Below, one piece after another: positions 55,767 through 64,000 of a stretch of 64,000 nt of DNA. The stretch covers positions 2,790,001 to 2,854,000 of the forward strand of contig NC_013943.1 in assembly GCF_000025725.1 (NCBI RefSeq), given 5' to 3'. The DNA is from Denitrovibrio acetiphilus DSM 12809 (GTDB lineage Bacteria > Chrysiogenota > Deferribacteres > Deferribacterales > Geovibrionaceae). Below the pieces are notes generated by a model. The model was not told where the DNA came from, did not search any database, and worked only from the letters and a program-made list of their open reading frames with translations. The first letter of the stretch is position 1. Every line of letters begins with the position of its first letter. Position numbers and translations under genes: made by a program.

Positions 55767-55928
55767 AGAGTTTACTCACTAACATAATAGGTTATAGTAG
55801 CATCTTTTTTGTTCTAAAAGCAAACAGTCATAATAATGACGACCGACACGAAACTAAGGCCACATTTGGGCAGAAGGATTTTGGACACATTTGTAAGATA
55901 TTGATAAATTGACAGAATAAAATTTAAT

Positions 55929-56101
55929 GGCGGAGGAGCACAGAAAGCAAAGAGTGTCCAATATTGGAGCGTTATGTCTCCGAAAGTAGCACTCAGCAAG
56001 GGATTCCATTTTTGGAGTCTCGTTTCATATTTGTGGATTTGCTCCAATTTTGGAAGAAAATGGCAGAAATTTGGCAGAAAAATAATTGATCATTTCGACC
56101 T
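55929..56101 (+). repeat. 173-bp palindrome-rich dispersed repeat, copy B
   Basis: The second copy of the repeat at 14413-14585, same orientation. It holds GTCCAATATTGGA, TTCCATTTTTGGAG, GCTCCAATTTTGGA and tandem TGGCAGAAAT. IS3 element 3 starts one base after it, so any further homology may have been cut off. It fills the gap between the GHKL gene and that IS; no gene is seen. Confidence 0.8.
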
Positions 56102-56117
56102 TTGAATCGCCACTGAA

Positions 56118-56951
56118 TTAGTAGACACTTTTCTTGTTTATATCATAGTTCTTTTCAAATTCAACTGGAGATAGATATCCGTTGTTTCCGTGACGCCTAA
56201 TCGGATTGTAAAACATCTCGATATAGTCAAAGATATCCCGCCTTGCTTCTTCTCTATTTTTATAGATCCTTCGCTTTATTCGCTCTCGCTTCAAGAGCTG
56301 GAAAAAGCTCTCAGCAACAGCATTATCGTAACAGTTTCCTCTCCTGCTCATACTGCATGTAAGGTTGTGTGTCTTTAGAAAGCTTTGCCACTCAGAGCTT
56401 GTATACTGGCTGCCCTGATCAGAATGTATGATCACATTATTATCAGGCTTTCTGCGCCACACAGCCATAAGTAGAGCCTTTAAAACTATATCTGAATGCA
56501 TCCGATGTTGCATTGACCATCCGATAATCTGACGAGAGAATAAATCGATCACTACTGCCAGATACAACCAGCCTTCATAAGTGCGAATGTAAGTAATATC
56601 TGTTACCCAAACCTTATTAGGCTCGGATACTGCGAAATCCTGCTGAAGATAATTATCTGCTATATGAGATACATTGCCTTTAGAATATCTTGGCTTACGG
56701 TAGCCGACCTGAGACTTGATGCCAGCCAGCCTCATGAGCTTATGTACACGATTCTTGCCGCAAGATTCACCCAATTCCATCAGATCAGTATAAATCTTAC
56801 GGTAGCCATATACTCCGCCGCTCTCTATCCAGTATTGCTTTACGAGTCCCATTAGGTGTTCATCACGCTTCTGCCGTCTACTTTTAGGCTCTTTTACCCA
56901 AGAGTAGTAACCACTAGGATGAACACGCATAACTGAGCAGAGCCTTGTCAC
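56118..56951 (-). CDS. IS3-family transposase OrfB
   Basis: A 277-residue integrase-core protein with DDE residues in WVTDITYIRTYEG, HSDQGSQYTS and AVAESFFQLLKRE. The frame extends upstream of the first ATG and joins OrfA at an A6G slippery site (complement at 57023-57029), so an OrfAB fusion is expected. Intact. Confidence 0.92.
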   Translation of the reverse strand: MTRLCSVMRVHPSGYYSWVKEPKSRRQKRDEHLMGLVKQYWIESGGVYGYRKIYTDLMELGESCGKNRVHKLMRLAGIKSQVGYRKPRYSKGNVSHIADNYLQQDFAVSEPNKVWVTDITYIRTYEGWLYLAVVIDLFSRQIIGWSMQHRMHSDIVLKALLMAVWRRKPDNNVIIHSDQGSQYTSSEWQSFLKTHNLTCSMSRRGNCYDNAVAESFFQLLKRERIKRRIYKNREEARRDIFDYIEMFYNPIRRHGNNGYLSPVEFEKNYDINKKSVY

Positions 56952-56989
56952 AGCGTGGTCAGTTCGGTGTTCATAAATGAATGCGTACC

Positions 56990-57268
56990 TTACTGGGACT
57001 CTTTGGCAAAGTACGCTGCGGCCTTTTTTAAGATGTCCCTCTCTTCAGTGACTCTACGTAGCTCTTTCTTTAAACGGTTTATTTCGGATTGATGATCTGA
57101 CTGGATTTTATAATCGGAATTGTCTGAACCATATTTCTTAATCCAGTTGTAAATACTGCTGGGGTTGACGTCAAGCCTAGAAGCTACGTCATTCACTTTG
57201 TGGCCTTGTTCTGTGATTTGTTTGACTACTTCAATCTTAAATTCATCTGTGTAACGTTTGCCATTCAT
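56990..57268 (-). CDS. IS3-family transposase OrfA
   Basis: A 92-residue HTH protein (YTDEFKIEVVKQITEQGHKVNDVASRLDVNPSSIYNWIKKYG) with a coiled C-terminus (INRLKKELRRVTEERDILKKA). The ATG is preceded by GGAG. Intact. Confidence 0.9.
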   Translation of the reverse strand: MNGKRYTDEFKIEVVKQITEQGHKVNDVASRLDVNPSSIYNWIKKYGSDNSDYKIQSDHQSEINRLKKELRRVTEERDILKKAAAYFAKESQ

Positions 57269-57330
57269 GGAGCACTCCTGATAGTTGTAATTTATAACTC
57301 AGAAGTCTCTACAAAACTAGGGGCGATTCA

Positions 57331-57732
57331 CTGCTGGAGGACTATGCGACAAAGCTGAAAGACAGCTTCCCTAAGCACTTTATAGGATTTGGCGACGACG
57401 GGCTGGCTGCTGTGCTGATCCGCACTTTGAAAGACAAAGGGGTGACCATCGCAACAGCAGAGAGCTGTACAGGCGGAATGATCGGCGCAGACCTGACATC
57501 TGTGTCTGGCTCAAGCGAAGTGTTTATGGGCGGGATCATCAGCTACAGCAATGATGTGAAGGAGCGCATACTCCGAGTGCCGAAGAACATCATGGTGAAC
57601 CACGGCGCAGTGAGCGAAGAGACAGCAAAGGCTATGGCTGTTGGCGCTGCGAATAATATGCGCACCAGAGCGATGAAAACAGCATTGCGAGAGATGACAG
57701 ATCTGTTGAAAAAGTTAAATTGTGCAAGATAA
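57331..57732 (+). pseudogene. cinA: cinA fragment truncated at both ends
   Basis: From the first base after the IS the frame reads LLEDYATKLKDSF, then the CinA C-terminal deamidase region (VTIATAESCTGGMIGADLTSVSGSS, FMGGIISYSNDVKERIL, VSEETAKAMA). The N-terminal CinA domain is missing. After AVGAANNM the expected VSVTGIAGPDGG block is replaced by an unrelated tail of about 20 residues and a stop. It is probably not functional; full CinA is about 410 residues. Confidence 0.85.
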
Positions 57733-57793
57733 CTTGTGTCGATGGGCTATTTCATCTACAATCACCGACTGAAAAGAAAAACGGGTGGTTCTT

Positions 57794-58873
57794 TTGAAAA
57801 GAATTCTTCATTTATATAAAGAGTTTTATCCTGTCAGCGGAGGTATCCAGCAGGCTATCAAGTCTGTGGTAGAGCTGACTCCTGAATACGAGCATACTAT
57901 CCTGACCACCAGCAGCGAGCTGGATGGCACAGAATCTCTGTATGGGGCAAAGGTGATCTATTGCAAAAAACTGGCAGAGATCATGTCCACACCAATCACA
58001 TTCAAATATATCTCCACAGCTAGAAAGCTGATAAAGGAGCACGATATCGTTTGTGCTCACTATCCATACCCCATGAACGAGCTGGTTCTTCTGGGGCTGA
58101 AACCTAAAAAATTAATATACTTTTGGCATTCGGACATAGTGTCACAAAAGATCGCGAAGCATGCGGTTTATCCTTTTGTACGTATGGCACTGAAGAAGGC
58201 TGACAAGGTGTTCATCAGCTATCCGGAAATGGCAACTAACTCTGATGTGCTAAACGCCTTTGCCGACAAGACTGTCGTCAGCTCCTACTATGTGGACACC
58301 ACTCAGACCGAAGCGAGCACAGATGATGTAAAAGCGAAATACGGCAGATATATGCTGGGGATCGGACGACTGGTTCCTTACAAGGGCTTTGACTATATGA
58401 TCAGAGCTATGAAGGATATAGGCGATATGAACCTTGTCATTGTCGGCTCTGGACCTGTGCAGGAAGAGCTGGACGGGCTCATCACAGAGCTGGGGCTTCA
58501 GGAGAGGGTCTTTATAGTGAATGGTGTGACAGACGACCAGCTAAAAATATTCTGTAAAGGGTGCGAGTTTTTTGTCTTCCCTTCATGCCTGCCCAGCGAG
58601 GCTTTCGGCATAGCGACTCTGGAGGCAATGGTGTATGGCAAGGCTGTGCTGAACACATGGCTGCACACAGGTGTTAACTATGTTGCCAGAGATGGTGAGG
58701 AAGCTGTCACAGTCGAGGCGAAATCGGCTTCTGCACTGGCATCTGGGGCAAATCGGCTTGGTTTAGATGTTGAATTAAGAGACAATCTGGGATATAATGC
58801 TAAGTTACGTGTGGAAAGTTTTTTCACTAAAGAGAAAAGACGCAGTGCGCTCCTTAGTGAATTTGGAGATTGA
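57794..58873 (+). CDS. Glycosyltransferase family 4
   Basis: A 359-residue GT-B enzyme. The N-terminal acceptor lobe starts [19 protein letters not shown]; the donor lobe carries [30 protein letters not shown] and the E-x7-E-like [13 protein letters not shown]. It should add a sugar, probably mannose or a derivative, in polysaccharide assembly. I favour a TTG start close to the GGGTGG ribosome site; a GTG 9 bases upstream is possible. It ends 7 bp before the phosphomannomutase start. Confidence 0.88.
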   Translation: MKRILHLYKEFYPVSGGIQQAIKSVVELTPEYEHTILTTSSELDGTESLYGAKVIYCKKLAEIMSTPITFKYISTARKLIKEHDIVCAHYPYPMNELVLLGLKPKKLIYFWHSDIVSQKIAKHAVYPFVRMALKKADKVFISYPEMATNSDVLNAFADKTVVSSYYVDTTQTEASTDDVKAKYGRYMLGIGRLVPYKGFDYMIRAMKDIGDMNLVIVGSGPVQEELDGLITELGLQERVFIVNGVTDDQLKIFCKGCEFFVFPSCLPSEAFGIATLEAMVYGKAVLNTWLHTGVNYVARDGEEAVTVEAKSASALASGANRLGLDVELRDNLGYNAKLRVESFFTKEKRRSALLSEFGD

Positions 58874-58880
58874 GGGGAAA

Positions 58881-60221
58881 ATGTTTAAAGCTTATGACGT
58901 GAGAGGAAGAGTTCCTGAAGAACTGAATGAAGAGATTGCATACCGCATAGGTGCTGCTTATGCGGAAGTTATAAAGCCTGAAAAGGTAGTTGTAGGAATG
59001 GATGTCAGAGATTCTAGCGAAATGCTCTCCGCTGCTCTGGCAAAGGGTCTGACCGATATGGGTGTCGATGTTTACGACATTGGGCTCTGTGGTACAGAGG
59101 AAGTCTACTTTTCTACATTCCACTACAAACTGGACGGAGGGATCATGGTGACAGCCAGTCACAACCCTCTGGGATACAACGGAATGAAGTTTGTCCGTGA
59201 GCAGTCGAAGCCTATATCCGGCGACAGCGGGCTGAACGACATCCGCGACCTTGTGCTGGGTGACATAGTCTTTAACCCTACACCAAACAAAGGAAAAATA
59301 GAAAAACTGAGCCACAGAGATGAATACATCAAGCATCTTCTGGGCTATGTAGATACAGCATCACTCACCAAGCTGAAGATAGCTGCAGACCCTGGTAACG
59401 GATGTGCGGGTGTGGTGATGGAAGAGATCGAAAAGTTCCTGCCGTTTGAGTTTGTGCATGTGCACTATCAGCCGGACGGGACATTCCCTAATGGCATCCC
59501 GAACCCACTGCTGGAGGAGAACAGAGCCAGCACCGCAGAGGCTGTGAAGAGCAGCGGAGCAGACCTCGGTATTGCTTGGGACGGCGACTTCGACAGATGT
59601 TTCTTCTTTGACGAGAATGGCGAGTTTATCGAGGGGTACTACCTCGTCGCTATGCTGGCGGAAGAGATGCTGAAGAGCGACAAAGGGGCAAAGATTGTCC
59701 ATGACCCAAGGCTGATGTGGAACACTGTGGATGTTGTGAACGCTGCAGGGGGCGAGCCTGTGATGAGCAAGACAGGGCACGCCTTTATCAAAGAGCGCAT
59801 GAGACTGGAAAACGCTGTATACGGCGGAGAGATGAGTGCGCATCACTATTTCAGAGACTTTGCATACTGCGACAGCGGTATGATACCTTGGCTGCTTGTT
59901 GTTTCCCTGCTGAGCAAGAAGGGATGCAGCCTGTCCAGCTTGGTCGAGGGATACATCGCAAAATTCCCATGCAGCGGTGAGATCAACAGCACAGTGGATG
60001 ATGCAAAAGCTAAGATCAACATGATCGAAGAAAAGTATAAAGACGCTGCTGTGGACGTTGACTATACCGACGGGCTGAGCATGGCTTTCGAAAACTGGCG
60101 CTTTAACCTGCGTATGTCAAATACTGAACCTCTTCTCCGCTTAAATGTCGAAAGCAAGGGTGACATAGCCCTGATGGAAGAGAAGCGTGACGAGCTCCTT
60201 AAACTGATAAGAAACAATTAA
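58881..60221 (+). CDS. manB: Phosphomannomutase/phosphoglucomutase
   Basis: A 446-residue alpha-D-phosphohexomutase. The phosphoserine loop is [13 protein letters not shown] near residue 97, the metal loop [12 protein letters not shown] near residue 235, the sugar loop [11 protein letters not shown] near residue 315 and the phosphate loop [12 protein letters not shown] near residue 410. It makes mannose-1-phosphate for GDP-mannose synthesis. The start is behind GAGGGG; a longer frame overlapping the previous gene is rejected. Confidence 0.93.
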   Translation: MFKAYDVRGRVPEELNEEIAYRIGAAYAEVIKPEKVVVGMDVRDSSEMLSAALAKGLTDMGVDVYDIGLCGTEEVYFSTFHYKLDGGIMVTASHNPLGYNGMKFVREQSKPISGDSGLNDIRDLVLGDIVFNPTPNKGKIEKLSHRDEYIKHLLGYVDTASLTKLKIAADPGNGCAGVVMEEIEKFLPFEFVHVHYQPDGTFPNGIPNPLLEENRASTAEAVKSSGADLGIAWDGDFDRCFFFDENGEFIEGYYLVAMLAEEMLKSDKGAKIVHDPRLMWNTVDVVNAAGGEPVMSKTGHAFIKERMRLENAVYGGEMSAHHYFRDFAYCDSGMIPWLLVVSLLSKKGCSLSSLVEGYIAKFPCSGEINSTVDDAKAKINMIEEKYKDAAVDVDYTDGLSMAFENWRFNLRMSNTEPLLRLNVESKGDIALMEEKRDELLKLIRNN

Positions 60222-60239
60222 TATATAGACGGGTGCATT

Positions 60240-61649
60240 ATGATCAATTTTTTACTTTGTGGTGGAAGCGGAACAAGGCTATGGCCTATCTCCAGAAAAA
60301 ACTTCCCTAAGCAATTCTGCAAGTTAATAGGTGAACAATCTCTGTTTCAGAACACGATATCCAGAAATCTACCTAACTGTTCCAGACAGATGATTATTGC
60401 TAATAAAGAAAACGTATTCATGGCTATGGATCAGATAGAAGAAGCAAAGGGGACAGGTGCAGGTGTGCGCTATGTGCTGGAGCCTGTTGGACGAAACACA
60501 GCTCCTGCTATCGCTCTGGGCTGTTTCTATTGCGACCCTGACGATGTGATCCTCGTGACACCCACAGACCACATGATCCAGAAGCTGGACATATACGAAG
60601 AGACCCTGCAGATGGCGCAGGATGCAGCGAAAGCTGGCTATATTGTTACATTCGGTATAATGCCTACTGCACCAGAAACTGGCTATGGTTACATCGAGAG
60701 TGAAGAGAGCAGCGAACCTGTGCGTAAGGTTGTCTGCTTTAAAGAGAAGCCGGATGCAAAAACTGCTCAGGAGTATGTCGACTCCGGCAGATTCTATTGG
60801 AACAGCGGTATGTTCTGTTTCACTGCTAAAGTCTTCCTCGAGGAGCTGGAAAAATATGCTCCGGAAATTTATAACAAAAGTAAAAAGGCCTTTGAGGCTA
60901 GCTTGATAGAAGACGAAGTATGCAACGTTGACATGGACGACATGCTGGCTATCCCATCAGACAGCATCGACTATGCTGTTATGGAGAAGAGTGACTGTGT
61001 GAAGGTCATCCCTTCATCCTTTGTGTGGAATGACGTGGGCAGCTATGACGCTCTGGAGACGGAGCTTCCATCTACAGAAGATGGCAATACCGATCTGGAC
61101 CATCACATCAGCATCAATTCCAAGAACAACATGATATATTCCGATAAAGTTATCGCCACTGTGGATGTCGAGGATCTGATCATTGTCGACACCATAGACG
61201 CTATGCTGATAGCGAAGAAAGGCAGCTCCCAAAAGGTAAAAGATGTAGTAAACATGCTGAACAAGCGTGGAAAATCAGATAAAAAATACTCTCAGCTCAC
61301 TGAGATACACACCACGGCTTATCGCCCTTGGGGATCCTACACAGTGCTGGAGGAACACCCAAGATTTAAGATGAAGCGCATAGTCGTGAAGCCGGGTAAG
61401 AGGCTCTCTCTGCAGAAACACCATCACCGTAGCGAGCACTGGGTTGTTGTCAGCGGCTCTGCTCTGGTGACAAAAGGCTCGGAAGAAATCTTTCTGAAGC
61501 CTAATGAGTCTGTATACATCAACATGGGTGAGGTACACCGCATGGAAAACCAAGGCATGATCGACCTTGTATTCCTCGAGGTACAGGTAGGCGAATATCT
61601 TGGAGAAGACGACATAGTCAGGCTGGAAGATGACTATGACAGGAGCTAG
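60240..61649 (+). CDS. manC: Mannose-1-phosphate guanylyltransferase / mannose-6-phosphate isomerase
   Basis: A 469-residue bifunctional type II enzyme. The nucleotidyltransferase signature GGSGTRLWPISRKNFPKQF is at residues 8-26 and FKEKPD near residue 168. The C-terminal cupin isomerase has RPWGSY and QKHHHRSEHWVVVSGSA near residue 395. It produces GDP-mannose from mannose-1-phosphate and can supply mannose-6-phosphate. Follows manB by 18 bp. Confidence 0.95.
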   Translation: MINFLLCGGSGTRLWPISRKNFPKQFCKLIGEQSLFQNTISRNLPNCSRQMIIANKENVFMAMDQIEEAKGTGAGVRYVLEPVGRNTAPAIALGCFYCDPDDVILVTPTDHMIQKLDIYEETLQMAQDAAKAGYIVTFGIMPTAPETGYGYIESEESSEPVRKVVCFKEKPDAKTAQEYVDSGRFYWNSGMFCFTAKVFLEELEKYAPEIYNKSKKAFEASLIEDEVCNVDMDDMLAIPSDSIDYAVMEKSDCVKVIPSSFVWNDVGSYDALETELPSTEDGNTDLDHHISINSKNNMIYSDKVIATVDVEDLIIVDTIDAMLIAKKGSSQKVKDVVNMLNKRGKSDKKYSQLTEIHTTAYRPWGSYTVLEEHPRFKMKRIVVKPGKRLSLQKHHHRSEHWVVVSGSALVTKGSEEIFLKPNESVYINMGEVHRMENQGMIDLVFLEVQVGEYLGEDDIVRLEDDYDRS

Positions 61650-61654
61650 ACACT

Positions 61655-62449
61655 GTGGGTAGCTTGTTAAAACAGATAATAAGCTATAGAATGTTTATTA
61701 TCTCATCCATAAAGTCAGACTTTAAGATTAGAACAGCCAGAAGTAAGCTAGGTTTCCTGTGGATAGTGATACACCCTTTGGTTCAGGTTTTGGTATACGC
61801 CCTTATACTTTCCAACGTGATGGCTGCCAAGCTCCCCGGGATCGATAATAAGTATGCATATGCCATATATTTGATGGCAGGCATCCTCGGATGGACAATG
61901 TTTAACGAAGTCCTGATGCGATGCGTCGGTATATTTCTAGATAATGCCAATTATGTGAAAAAGCTTGTTTTCCCCAAGGTTGTGCTCCCCATAATTGTGG
62001 CAGGAGTATCCCTGATAAACATGTCTATTCTGCTCGTTTGCACAATAGGCATATTCCTTCTGCTCGGGTTTGTCCCTGGGATCAACATATTTTGGCTCCC
62101 CTTACTGCTCGCAATTACTTTGCTCTTGGCTATCAGCGTGGGACTAGTGCTGGGCATACTTAATGTCTTTGTGCGGGATGTCGGTCAGATTGTACAGGTT
62201 TTACTTCAGTTTTGGTTCTGGCTAACTCCGATTGTTTATATGCGATCAATTATCCCAGAAAATTTAAGATACGTTCTCAATTTCAACCCTTTGGTTCCTA
62301 TCATCGAATCATTTCAGAATGTTATCCTTTTGAATGAAAAGCCGATGTTTGTTCCACTTGCGATCATATCAGCGGCAAGCTTTGCTCTGCTGATTTTTGG
62401 ACTTTTCCTTTACAAAAAGGCGTCTCCTGAGATGGTGGATGTGCTATGA
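61655..62449 (+). CDS. wzm: ABC-2 type polysaccharide export permease
   Basis: A 264-residue membrane protein with six hydrophobic helices. The N-terminal RTARSKLGFLWIVIHPLVQVLVY motif is typical of Wzm/TagG permeases. It starts with GTG behind AGGAG and overlaps the ATPase gene by 4 bp. It exports an undecaprenol-linked polysaccharide across the inner membrane. Confidence 0.92.
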   Translation: MGSLLKQIISYRMFIISSIKSDFKIRTARSKLGFLWIVIHPLVQVLVYALILSNVMAAKLPGIDNKYAYAIYLMAGILGWTMFNEVLMRCVGIFLDNANYVKKLVFPKVVLPIIVAGVSLINMSILLVCTIGIFLLLGFVPGINIFWLPLLLAITLLLAISVGLVLGILNVFVRDVGQIVQVLLQFWFWLTPIVYMRSIIPENLRYVLNFNPLVPIIESFQNVILLNEKPMFVPLAIISAASFALLIFGLFLYKKASPEMVDVL

Positions 62450-63675
62450 GCAGGATCGCAGCTAGAAATATCAATAAGACATATAAATATTATAAAAGTG
62501 AGATCAGCAGATTTCTTTCTTGGTTCGGGTTTAATTCCACACCGTCAGAAAGCTATGAGGTTCTGAAAGATATCAGTTTCTTTGTAGAACCCGGTGAGGC
62601 TCTCGGTGTTGTCGGTGAAAACGGTGCAGGAAAGAGCACTCTGCTGAAAGTTCTCACCGGAATTGTAAAACCAACTTCTGGAGAAGTGCAGGTGAATGGT
62701 CGCGTTGCAGCCATACTGGAGCTTGGAATGGGCTTCAACATGGACTTTACCGGCAGGCAAAATGCAAAAAATGCACTTGGCATGATGGGGTTTTCTCCTT
62801 CGGAGATCGATAGAGTGCTACCAGAAGTTGAAGATTTTGCTGAAATTGGTGAGTATTTTGATCAGTCTGCCAGAATGTACAGCAGCGGGATGCTGGCAAG
62901 GGTTGCCTTTGCAGTGGCGATCGCATTCACTCCCGATGTTCTGATTGTAGATGAGGCATTGAGTGTCGGAGATGTATATTTTCAGGGGAAATGCTTCCAA
63001 AAAATGCTAGACATAAAAAACAGTGGTACGAGTATATTGCTTGTATCCCACGATATGCAGTCGGTATGTTCCTTTTGCGACAGAGCTCTGCTGCTAAAGA
63101 AAGGGACTGTTGCTGCATACGGAACACCAAAAGACATTGCTCAGAAATACGAAAGAATGGTCAATTCTTACTCCAACAGAGATGTGGAGATAGAGCCGCT
63201 GAACACCGCGCGCCAAGTAGAGACTGATACAGTAAAAGCTAAGCTCATCAAAGCAGAAATTCTGGGAAAAGATGGCGAAAATAAAAAGAATTTTGTCAGT
63301 GAAGAAGGTGTAAGCCTGCAATTCTCTTATCAGATATTAGAAGATCTGAATGACGCTCATTTCGGCATAAGGATCACAGACAGGCTTGGTAACTCTGCTT
63401 TTGAAACCAATACATACTGTATGCGTGAGCAGGGCAAACAGCTGAAGAAGGGCGATATTGCAGAAGTAAGCTTCGATTTTGACATCAATATCATATCGGG
63501 CGCTTACACGGTGGATGTTGCCATTGCAAACGAAGGACATAGTGACACATTCTTTAGAGAGTATATATCCATGGATAATAATGTTCTGATCATTGATGTG
63601 GTACCTAACAAAGACAGTATTATTTACCACGGATACTGCAACCTGAAGCCAAAAGTCACTGTCAGGAGCGTGTAA
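62446..63675 (+). CDS. wzt: Polysaccharide ABC exporter ATPase with carbohydrate-binding domain
   Basis: A 409-residue protein. Walker A is GENGAGKST near residue 65, the signature YSSGMLARVAFAVAI near residue 147 and Walker B VLIVDEALSVGD near residue 167. Residues about 260-405 form the Wzt C-terminal beta-sandwich that reads the capped end of the O-chain. Presence of that domain implies a chain-terminating modification on the polymer, although no capping enzyme is in view. Confidence 0.94.
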   Translation: MSRIAARNINKTYKYYKSEISRFLSWFGFNSTPSESYEVLKDISFFVEPGEALGVVGENGAGKSTLLKVLTGIVKPTSGEVQVNGRVAAILELGMGFNMDFTGRQNAKNALGMMGFSPSEIDRVLPEVEDFAEIGEYFDQSARMYSSGMLARVAFAVAIAFTPDVLIVDEALSVGDVYFQGKCFQKMLDIKNSGTSILLVSHDMQSVCSFCDRALLLKKGTVAAYGTPKDIAQKYERMVNSYSNRDVEIEPLNTARQVETDTVKAKLIKAEILGKDGENKKNFVSEEGVSLQFSYQILEDLNDAHFGIRITDRLGNSAFETNTYCMREQGKQLKKGDIAEVSFDFDINIISGAYTVDVAIANEGHSDTFFREYISMDNNVLIIDVVPNKDSIIYHGYCNLKPKVTVRSV

Positions 63676-64000
63676 TGATTGTTTTGTCACATAGAGGCTA
63701 CTGGAAAGACACACATGAGAAAAATACTCCTATAGCTTTTAAAAGAAGCTTCGAGCTGGGCTTTGGAACCGAGACAGACTTTCGTGATCTGGACGGAGAA
63801 CTGGTTATATCCCATGACATGCCACGAAAAGGGGACTGTATTTCTGCAAAAGAATTCTTTGACATATATTCAGAAATTGGGAAAGGGCTCCCCCTCGCTC
63901 TGAATATAAAGGCGGACGGACTTCAACAAAAGCTTATGGATTTGCTCAGCGAATACTCTGTAACAAATTATTTTGTTTTCGATATGTCATTGCCAGATTC
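63675..64000 (+). CDS. Glycerophosphodiester phosphodiesterase-like protein, partial
   Basis: The first 108 residues of a gene that leaves the window. The start shares one base with the wzt stop (TAATG). MIVLSHRGYW contains the GDPD HRG, TETDFRDL the metal-binding E and D, and LVISHDMP the second His. The family hydrolyses glycerophosphodiesters, or makes or breaks phosphodiester links on cell-surface polymers; here it may act on the O-polysaccharide. Function cannot be fixed from a partial sequence. Confidence 0.8.
   Translation, partial: MIVLSHRGYWKDTHEKNTPIAFKRSFELGFGTETDFRDLDGELVISHDMPRKGDCISAKEFFDIYSEIGKGLPLALNIKADGLQQKLMDLLSEYSVTNYFVFDMSLPD

Larger units (their letters stand above)
56103..57330 (-). 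mobile_element. IS3 family element 3
   Basis: A 1228-bp element with orfA and orfB joined by a likely -1 frameshift. The ends start TGAATCGCC and share TAGAGACTT/TAGACACTT further in. Unlike the other two, no perfect target duplication is seen (CTT left, CTG right). Its right end abuts a truncated cinA gene, so a deletion or recombination has likely occurred next to it. Confidence 0.85.

Noticed and set aside
58797-58880. Upstream extension of the phosphomannomutase
   Set aside because: It overlaps the glycosyltransferase in another frame and lacks a ribosome site; the family start MFKAYDVRG has GAGGGG before it.

Overview
The window is a bacterial chromosome segment of medium GC. A periplasmic flavoprotein with a separate tetraheme cytochrome c, a YceI protein, a soluble chemoreceptor and a CowN-like protein suggest an anaerobic or microaerophilic Gram-negative. 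My best guess is a member of the Deferribacterota (Denitrovibrio/Geovibrio type), with low to moderate confidence because no rRNA or other marker gene is present.

Left part (1-15.2 kb) looks like ordinary chromosome. It holds a flavocytochrome operon with a divergent GntR/FCD regulator, a FeoB-associated Cys-rich peptide, a three-gene operon (HEAT-repeat protein, unknown protein, Tat lipoprotein), a Tat-exported metallophosphoesterase lipoprotein, a YceI protein, a divergent MFS/LysR pair, a sigma-54-type promoter before a soluble chemoreceptor, a CowN-like gene and a small lipoprotein.

Middle part (15.2-57.3 kb) is an AT-richer accessory island full of conflict genes and insertion sequences. 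In order: an IS21 element that split an AAA+ ATPase gene right after its start codon; an unknown gene and a PD-(D/E)XK protein; an IS3-family element; a WYL regulator with a MraZ-like gene; two HipBA modules, a Fic-RhuM pair and a second Fic, with repeated operator-like sequences in front of them; an integrase/excisionase/HD block with a three-operator regulatory switch; a type I restriction-modification operon (hsdM-hsdS-hsdR) with a complete three-gene ABC-3C-type system inserted between hsdS and hsdR; a three-gene recombinase operon with a 0.7 kb hairpin-rich leader; an orphan HigA with a HigB stub; and a GHKL-ATPase/PD-(D/E)XK nuclease gene broken by another IS3-family element. Two direct copies of a 173-bp palindrome-rich repeat lie 41.5 kb apart and bracket nearly all of this island.

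Right part (57.3-64 kb): a third IS3-family element abuts a cinA fragment truncated at both ends. A polysaccharide operon follows: glycosyltransferase, phosphomannomutase, GDP-mannose pyrophosphorylase, and the Wzm/Wzt ABC exporter with a carbohydrate-recognition domain. This fits a mannose-derived O-polysaccharide exported by the ABC route. A GDPD-like gene runs off the end.

The best candidates for something not well described are the nested ABC-3C/type I RM arrangement, the recombinase trio with its structured leader, the reconstructed 705-residue GHKL-nuclease gene, and the AAA+/unknown/nuclease cluster. All family calls are by reading sequence motifs; no database search was possible.
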